Position numbers and translations under genes: made by a program
Source of the DNA: JACPNO01 sp963825405
Lineage (GTDB): Bacteria; Acidobacteriota; Terriglobia; Bryobacterales; Bryobacteraceae
DNA length: 64,000 nucleotides
Assembly: GCA_963825405.1 (NCBI GenBank)
Contig: CAWGTB010000003.1
Span: forward strand, 868,001 to 932,000
Reading direction: 5' to 3'
Notes under the pieces: generated by a model
Told to the model about the DNA's origin: nothing
Databases searched by the model: none
The model's input: only the letters and a program-made list of their open reading frames with translations
In this document: one piece after another, positions 59,518 to 64,000 of the stretch
Layout of the letters: each line of letters starts with the position of its first letter
How positions within the stretch are numbered: the first letter of the stretch is position 1

Positions 59518-60733
59518 CGGCTGCAAGGCGAAAACTTCTGCCATGATAGCAACGGCGGCGTCGACTTCCTTCTCCGTCGTGATATACGGCGGCAGAAAAC
59601 GCAGCACGGTGTCGTGCGTGCAATTCATGAGCAGGCCGCGGGCTTGTGCGTCCGCAACCATCTGCTTGCCGGATATTGAAAGATCGACACCGACCATTAA
59701 TCCCTCACCGCGAATTTCTTTGATGAACGGGTATTCGGGGGCCATCTCTCTCAGGCGGGCGCGGAAATAATCACCGACGCGTTTGATGGAGGGCAGCAGG
59801 CCGTCGAGGATATCGAAGAACTCGAGCGCAACGCGGCAGGCTAGCGCGCCGCCGCCGAAAGTCGATCCGTGCATGCCGGCGGGAATTGTGGCGGCCGCTT
59901 TTTCATTGCAGACGAGCGCGCCCAAGCGGCAGCCCGCAGGCCAGCGGCTTGGCTGCGACCACCACATCCGGCAGCACCACGGGTTTCGCCAACTGATACG
60001 CAAAGTGCACGCCGGTGCGGCCCACGCCGCATTGAATTTCGTCGAAGATCAGCAGCGCGTTGTGACGGTCGGCCAGCTCGCGGGCCTTGCGGGCGTATTC
60101 GAGCGTGATAGGGAAAATGCCGCCTTCGCCCTGAATCCATTCGATCACGATGCCGCAGGTGCGATCGGTCACGGCCTTTTCGAGCGCGGCGATGTCGTTG
60201 CCGGGGACGAACTTCGCGCCCGGAACCAGCGGCTCGAAATCAGCGCGGTATTTCGGCTGGCCGGTGATCGAGAGCGCGCCGAATGTGCGTCCGTGAAAAG
60301 AATTGTCGAGCGAAACCAATTCGTATTTCTCCGGGCTGATTTTGTGGCCGTGGGCGTGCGCCATTTTGAGGGCGGCTTCCATTACTTCGGCTCCCGAATT
60401 GGCGAAGAAAGAGCGCTGCAGGCCGGTAAGCTCCGCCAGTTTTTTCGCCAGCGGACCCTGGTAGGGGTGGTAGTAGAGATTGGAGCAATGAATCAGCAGC
60501 GCGGCCTGCTCGCGGATCACGCTGACGATGCGCGGATGCGCGTGGCCCAGGGCGTTGACGCCAATGCCGGTGATGAAATCCAGATAGCGCTTGCCGTCCA
60601 CATCATACGCATAGCAGCCTTCGCCGCGGCTGAGCGCTAGCGGATACCGGCCGTAATTCTGCAGCAGGTATTCGCTTTCCAGATCCATGATGGCTTGGGC
60701 AGTGGAAGTCGACGTGGGCGTGGCAGTGCTCAT
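59509..60733 (-). CDS. argD: Acetylornithine aminotransferase family protein (one frameshift)
   Basis: A class-III PLP aminotransferase of about 407 residues. It reads YLLQNYGRYPLALSRGEGCY, GIGVNALGHAHPRIVSVIRE, FFANSGAEVMEAALKMAHAH, DNSFHGRTFGALSITGQPKY and ALLIFDEIQCGVGRTG (PLP Asp), then DVVVAAKPLACGLPLG with the Schiff-base Lys. An extra T near 59930 shifts the frame; repaired, it continues ALVCNEKAAATIPAGMHGST, FGGGALACRVALEFFDIL and GLMVGVDLSISGKQMVADAQ. It makes acetylornithine in arginine synthesis, or acts on succinyl-diaminopimelate. Because it is usually essential, sequence error is likely. Start ATG 60733. Confidence 0.8.
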
Positions 60734-60757
60734 GGGTCCATCATACAATTCACTGAG

Positions 60758-61684
60758 ATGGCTAAGACAGCTTTTCTATTTCCCGGGCAGGGGTCGCAAT
60801 TCGCGGGCATGGGCCGGAGCCTGGCAGAGACGTATCCGGTGGCGCGACTGGTTTTTGAGGCGGCGGACCAGGCGCTTGGATTTTCGCTCTCAAAATTGTG
60901 CATGGAAGGTCCGGACGAGGCGCTGCGGCTAACCGAAAACACGCAGCCGGCGATTCTCACGGTTTCGACCGCGGCCTGCGCGGTGCTGCGCGAGCAGGGG
61001 ATCAAGCCGGATTTTGTGGCCGGCCACAGCCTGGGCGAATATTCGGCGCTGGTGGCCGCGGGCGGCCTGGAATTCGAGGCTGCCGTGCGTTTGGTGAGGC
61101 AGCGCGGACGCTACATGCAGGAGGCGGTTCCGGCGGGAGTGGGCGCGATGGCGGCGCTGCTGAAATTGCCCGCCGGGGCGCTGGCTGGAGTTCTGGAAGC
61201 CGCGGCGCAGGGGGAAATCGTGACTGCGGCGAATTTGAATGCGCCCGATCAGGTGGTGATTGCGGGGCACGCGGGAGCGGTCCAGCGCGCGATGGATTTG
61301 GCCAAAGCCGCCGGGGCGCGCCGCGCGGTGCTGCTGCCGGTGAGCGCGCCGTTCCATTGTCCGTTGATGCGGCCCGCGCAGCAGCGGCTGGAGGCGGATT
61401 TGCAGGCGATCGCGTTTCAGGATCTGACTTTTCCGCTGGTGAATAATTGGCAGGCGCGGGAAATCCGCACCGGGGCGGAAGCGCGCCAGGGACTTTTCGA
61501 GCAGGTGCCGAATTCCGTGCGCTGGGAGGAATCGATCCGTTATCTGGCGGCGCAAGGGGTGGAGCGGTTTATCGAAGTGGGGCCGGGCGCGGTGTTGACC
61601 GGCTTGCTGCGCAGCATCGATCCCGGGCTAACCGGGGCCAAGTTCTGCGACCCGGGAGATTTGAAAAACATCAGGAACGACTAA
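60758..61684 (+). CDS. fabD: Malonyl-CoA-ACP transacylase
   Basis: A 308-residue FabD. The active-site Ser is in GHSLGEYSALVAAGG, the first block is FLFPGQGSQFAGMGRSLA, with the Gln/Arg region RLVRQRGRYMQEAVP, NLNAPDQVVIAGHAGAVQRA, SAPFHCPLM (catalytic His) and VGPGAVLTGLLRSI. It loads malonate onto acyl carrier protein for fatty-acid synthesis. No fabH, fabF or acpP genes are in the window. Start ATG 60758; the longer frame is not needed. A family A repeat follows within 5 bp. Confidence 0.93.
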   Translation: MAKTAFLFPGQGSQFAGMGRSLAETYPVARLVFEAADQALGFSLSKLCMEGPDEALRLTENTQPAILTVSTAACAVLREQGIKPDFVAGHSLGEYSALVAAGGLEFEAAVRLVRQRGRYMQEAVPAGVGAMAALLKLPAGALAGVLEAAAQGEIVTAANLNAPDQVVIAGHAGAVQRAMDLAKAAGARRAVLLPVSAPFHCPLMRPAQQRLEADLQAIAFQDLTFPLVNNWQAREIRTGAEARQGLFEQVPNSVRWEESIRYLAAQGVERFIEVGPGAVLTGLLRSIDPGLTGAKFCDPGDLKNIRND

Positions 61685-61688
61685 AAAT

Positions 61689-61776
61689 TTTCTCGCAGAG
61701 ACGCTGAGAACGCAGAGAACCCCCAAAAAATTTTAATGGTTGGTTTTCTCTGTGTACTCTGCGTCTCTGCGAGAAA
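61689..61776. repeat. Long palindromic repeat (family A), copy 5
   Basis: TTTCTCGCAGAGACGC followed by TGAGAACGCAGAGAA on the left, and TTTTCTCTGTGTACTCTGCG plus TCTCTGCGAGAAA on the right. The left arm has one mismatch. Between the fabD stop and the LytS-type kinase start, both on the plus strand. Confidence 0.88.
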
Positions 61777-61881
61777 CGTTTTTCCGTCCCACCCCAGTGG
61801 CGGTTCGCCCCATATAAGCGCCGCTCCGCCACTGTTCACCCTCCGCATTCCCGTAAATGGTATAGGAAGAGAGAAGTCCTC

Positions 61882-63012
61882 ATGTTGAAGCGCCGCTGGG
61901 TAGAGCCGTTCCTGATTCTCGGACTCTGGACCCTGTTCGCGCTCTACATGACCCTGCAGGGCCACTACGTCCGGGCCAGCATGGGGCATCCCGCCACATG
62001 GCTGCAGTTGGCGCACTCCGAGTTCGCTTACGCCTACCTGTGGGCCCTGCTCACGCCCGCCATTCTGTGGCTGGCGCGGCGGTATCGCTTCGATCACATG
62101 CGCTGGTATTGGGTGCTGTGCATTCACGCCGTGGCCTGCGTGGTGCTGTCCAGCGTGCAGAAAATTCTGTTCGTCATCCTGGTGCCGCCGTCGCAGGCTG
62201 CCTATCAGGCTCACTACCTCAACGACTGGGTTCGCCTCATCGCTTTCAGCATGGATTACGGCCTGCTGCTCTACTGCATCGTGCTGGTGGTTTACTATGC
62301 GGTCGATTACCACAACCGCTACGAGCAAGGCCAATTGCGCGCCTCCCAGCTCGAAGCGCGCCTGGCGCAAACGCAATTGCAGGCGCTGCGCATGCAGCTC
62401 CATCCGCATTTCCTGTTCAACACCATGCACACGATTTCGACGCTGGTCCGCGACGATCCCGAAGCCGCCGAGCTCATGATTGCCCGCCTGAGCGAGTTGC
62501 TGCGCGTCTCGCTCGCCAGCAGCGGCATTCAGGAAGTGCCGCTCAGCCGCGAGCTGGAATTCGTGAAGTGCTACCTGGAAATCGAGAAAGTGCGCTTCGA
62601 GGAGCGCCTGGAATTGTGCTTCGACGTCGATCCGGCCACGCTCGACGCGATGGTGCCGAACCTGATTTTACAACCGCTAGTCGAGAACGCGATCCGCCAC
62701 GGCATTGCCAATCGGCGCGAGGGCGGCCGGGTCGAGGTCCGGTCGCAAATGGTTGGAGACACGGTACATCTCTGGGTGATCGACGATGGCCCGGGTCTCG
62801 ACCGCGACGGTCCGAACACGCACCGCGTCGGCGTGGGTCTGGCCAATACACGCGCGCGCCTGGAACGTTTATATGGGGCCAGGCATGACTTTGTGCTCCG
62901 GTCCGCGTCTAAGGGGGGAGTGGAGGCGGCTATCCGCATACCGTTCTGCCACTCCGGGGAGAAAGGGAATGACGGCGACACCAGCCAAGATTCGAACGCT
63001 GATCGTAGATGA
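61882..63012 (+). CDS. LytS-type sensor histidine kinase
   Basis: A 376-residue kinase with four membrane segments in the first 140 residues (LILGLWTLFALYMTL, EFAYAYLWALLTPAILWLA, WVLCIHAVACVVLSSVQKIL, IVLVVYYAVDY), a coiled linker, the His-kinase motif QLHPHFLFNTMHTISTLVRD (phospho-His in LHPHFLFN) and HATPase boxes LILQPLVENAIRHGIANR and WVIDDGPGLDRDG, GVGLANTRARLERLYG. It overlaps the next gene by 44 bp, so kinase and regulator are co-translated. The signal is unknown. Confidence 0.9.
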   Translation: MLKRRWVEPFLILGLWTLFALYMTLQGHYVRASMGHPATWLQLAHSEFAYAYLWALLTPAILWLARRYRFDHMRWYWVLCIHAVACVVLSSVQKILFVILVPPSQAAYQAHYLNDWVRLIAFSMDYGLLLYCIVLVVYYAVDYHNRYEQGQLRASQLEARLAQTQLQALRMQLHPHFLFNTMHTISTLVRDDPEAAELMIARLSELLRVSLASSGIQEVPLSRELEFVKCYLEIEKVRFEERLELCFDVDPATLDAMVPNLILQPLVENAIRHGIANRREGGRVEVRSQMVGDTVHLWVIDDGPGLDRDGPNTHRVGVGLANTRARLERLYGARHDFVLRSASKGGVEAAIRIPFCHSGEKGNDGDTSQDSNADRR

Positions 63013-63751
63013 CGAGCGCCTGGCGCGCAAACGAATTCGCCAGCTTTTGGATGAAGAGCACGACATCGAAGTGCTGGGCGAGTGCGGCGATGCGCACGAA
63101 GCCGTCGAGTGGATCAACGGCCGCGCGCCCGACCTGGTGTTTCTCGACGTCCAGATGCCGGGCGACGACGGCTTCGCCATGCTGCGCACGCTCGACCAGG
63201 CGCGGCTGCCGGCGCTGATTTTCGTCACCGCCTACGACCAGTACGCGCTGCGCGCCTTCGACGTGCAGGCGCTGGATTATTTGCTGAAGCCGTTCGACCG
63301 TCCGCGTTTCCAGGCCGCGCTCGACCGCGCGCGCAATCACATTCGCGGCATGAAGGCGCCGGATTTCGATCGCCGCCTGGCGTCGCTGGTGGAGACTTTG
63401 GAAGCCAAGCAAAAGGCGCCGGACCGCATCGTGGTGAAATCAGCCGGCAAAGTTTCGTTCCTGAAGACCGACGAAATCGACTGGATCGAGGCCGCCGACA
63501 ACTACGTGCGCCTGCACGTGGGCACGGAGAGCCACATGCTGCGCGAGACGCTGGGGTCGATTGCGGCGCGGCTCGATCCGGCCAAGTTTTTGCGGATTCA
63601 TCGCTCGACGGTGATCAATATTAATCGGCTGAAGCAATTGCAGCCTTGGTTTCACGGGGATTACGTGGCGATTTTGGAGGACGGGACTAAGTTGAATTTG
63701 AGTAGGACGTATCGGGATAAGGTGAATCAGGCGCTGGGGGAAGTGCTGTAG
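62969..63751 (+). CDS. LytTR-family response regulator
   Basis: A 260-residue regulator from ATG 62969 (GAAAGGGA just upstream). The receiver has IRTLIVDDERLARKRIRQLL, DLVFLDVQMPGDDGFAMLRT (phospho-Asp) and LIFVTAYDQYALRAFDVQAL, YLLKPFDRPRF (Lys). The C-terminal LytTR DNA-binding domain reads IVVKSAGKVSFLKTDEIDWI, EAADNYVRLHVG, FLRIHRSTVININRLKQLQP and LEDGTKLNLSRTYRDKV. Targets cannot be seen. Cognate to the overlapping LytS-type kinase. Confidence 0.92.
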   Translation: MTATPAKIRTLIVDDERLARKRIRQLLDEEHDIEVLGECGDAHEAVEWINGRAPDLVFLDVQMPGDDGFAMLRTLDQARLPALIFVTAYDQYALRAFDVQALDYLLKPFDRPRFQAALDRARNHIRGMKAPDFDRRLASLVETLEAKQKAPDRIVVKSAGKVSFLKTDEIDWIEAADNYVRLHVGTESHMLRETLGSIAARLDPAKFLRIHRSTVININRLKQLQPWFHGDYVAILEDGTKLNLSRTYRDKVNQALGEVL

Positions 63752-63825
63752 GGGGTTCTGCGTACAGTCGGCCGATATTTTCAAAATCGGTTGTTACATA
63801 TCAATTCTGTACCCGTTACCCGAGA

Positions 63826-64000
63826 CTAGGTAGCGCGGCCGATCATGATATTGACACGGCGGTTCACGTCGAGACTCGTGGCAAGCCACGTGTAACCCGG
63901 ATCGAAGTCAGTCAGCCGCACTGGCAGACGGGCCAACTCTGGATCGAATCGTCTAGGGGCCTTTATCCAGTCCGTTTTAAACTCTTCCGGTGCAAACCTT
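63826..64000 (-). CDS. 3' end of an unknown protein (5' end beyond the window)
   Basis: At the right edge the minus strand is open for 58 codons ending at TAG 63826-63828. It reads FAPEEFKTDWIKAPRRFDPE, RLPVRLTDFDPGYTWLATSL and DVNRRVNIMIGRAT, a good coding composition with no stops. It is the C-terminus of a gene extending past 64000. Family not recognised. The 74 bp between it and the regulator stop contains no obvious terminator. Confidence 0.6.
   Translation of the reverse strand, partial: RFAPEEFKTDWIKAPRRFDPELARLPVRLTDFDPGYTWLATSLDVNRRVNIMIGRAT

Noticed and set aside
1..64000. Prophage, integrative element or IS
   Set aside because: No integrase, transposase, phage structural gene, att repeat or tRNA-linked boundary was found; base composition looks even apart from small remnants.

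Overview
This 64 kb, GC-rich window looks like a chromosomal segment of an Acidobacteriota bacterium, probably of the Bryobacterales/Solibacter type. That placement is inferred from the tmRNA tag (ANTQFAYAA), Ser/Thr kinases fused to beta-propellers, many secreted hydrolases, FG-GAP proteins, a TonB receptor/YfiR/hybrid-kinase cluster and short palindromic intergenic repeats. No database search was possible. No tRNA, rRNA, CRISPR array, phage or insertion sequence was seen.

Layout. 0-11 kb: end of a secreted FG-GAP protein, a phosphofructokinase with PPi-type residues, a sugar isomerase, an enolase-superfamily enzyme, a heavily frame-broken amino-acid permease, and a two-subunit GMC dehydrogenase (Tat small subunit plus FAD/Fe-S large subunit). 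11-19 kb: two TonB receptors, a YfiR-like protein and a CHASE8 hybrid histidine kinase whose stop codon lies inside ssrA. 19-31 kb: Hsp70-like protein, methyltransferases, small stress and lipoproteins, a Rieske oxygenase, a membrane PAS-LuxR regulator, an M28 peptidase. 31-42 kb: ABC exporter, RNase T2, DinB, SEC-C protein, alkyladenine glycosylase, ThpR, PlsY-GpsA, ECF sigma/anti-sigma, DksA-like protein, thioredoxin. 42-54 kb: GlgA, TPR proteins, RNase III, the peptide/SET locus, a Ser/Thr kinase-propeller, AmiC-type amidase and lytic transglycosylase. 54-64 kb: MobA, MlaF-like ATPase, paired small EamA/SMR proteins, signal peptidase I, mannose-1-phosphate guanylyltransferase, ArgD, FabD, and a LytS/LytTR two-component pair.

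The most interesting locus is at 46.9-49.0 kb on the minus strand. A near-consensus sigma-54 promoter precedes two tandem 43-codon genes. They differ at six positions, five of them synonymous. A protein with kinesin-light-chain-type TPRs fused to a SET lysine-methyltransferase domain follows 30 bp downstream. I propose, as inference, a peptide-modification system (RiPP-like or histone-tail-like) in which the TPR-SET protein acts on the peptides.

Two palindromic repeat families punctuate gene ends. One (GGGCGGGTTT/AAACCCGCCC) supplies the stop codons of at least three genes and one gene remnant. The other (TTCTCGCAGAGACGCAGAG) supplies the likely start codon of the RNase T2 gene. At least nine genes carry single-base indels, mostly one extra base, including housekeeping genes (argD, glgA, amidase). 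This points to residual sequencing error in the source assembly at least as much as to real decay, so frame-broken genes are described with both readings in mind.
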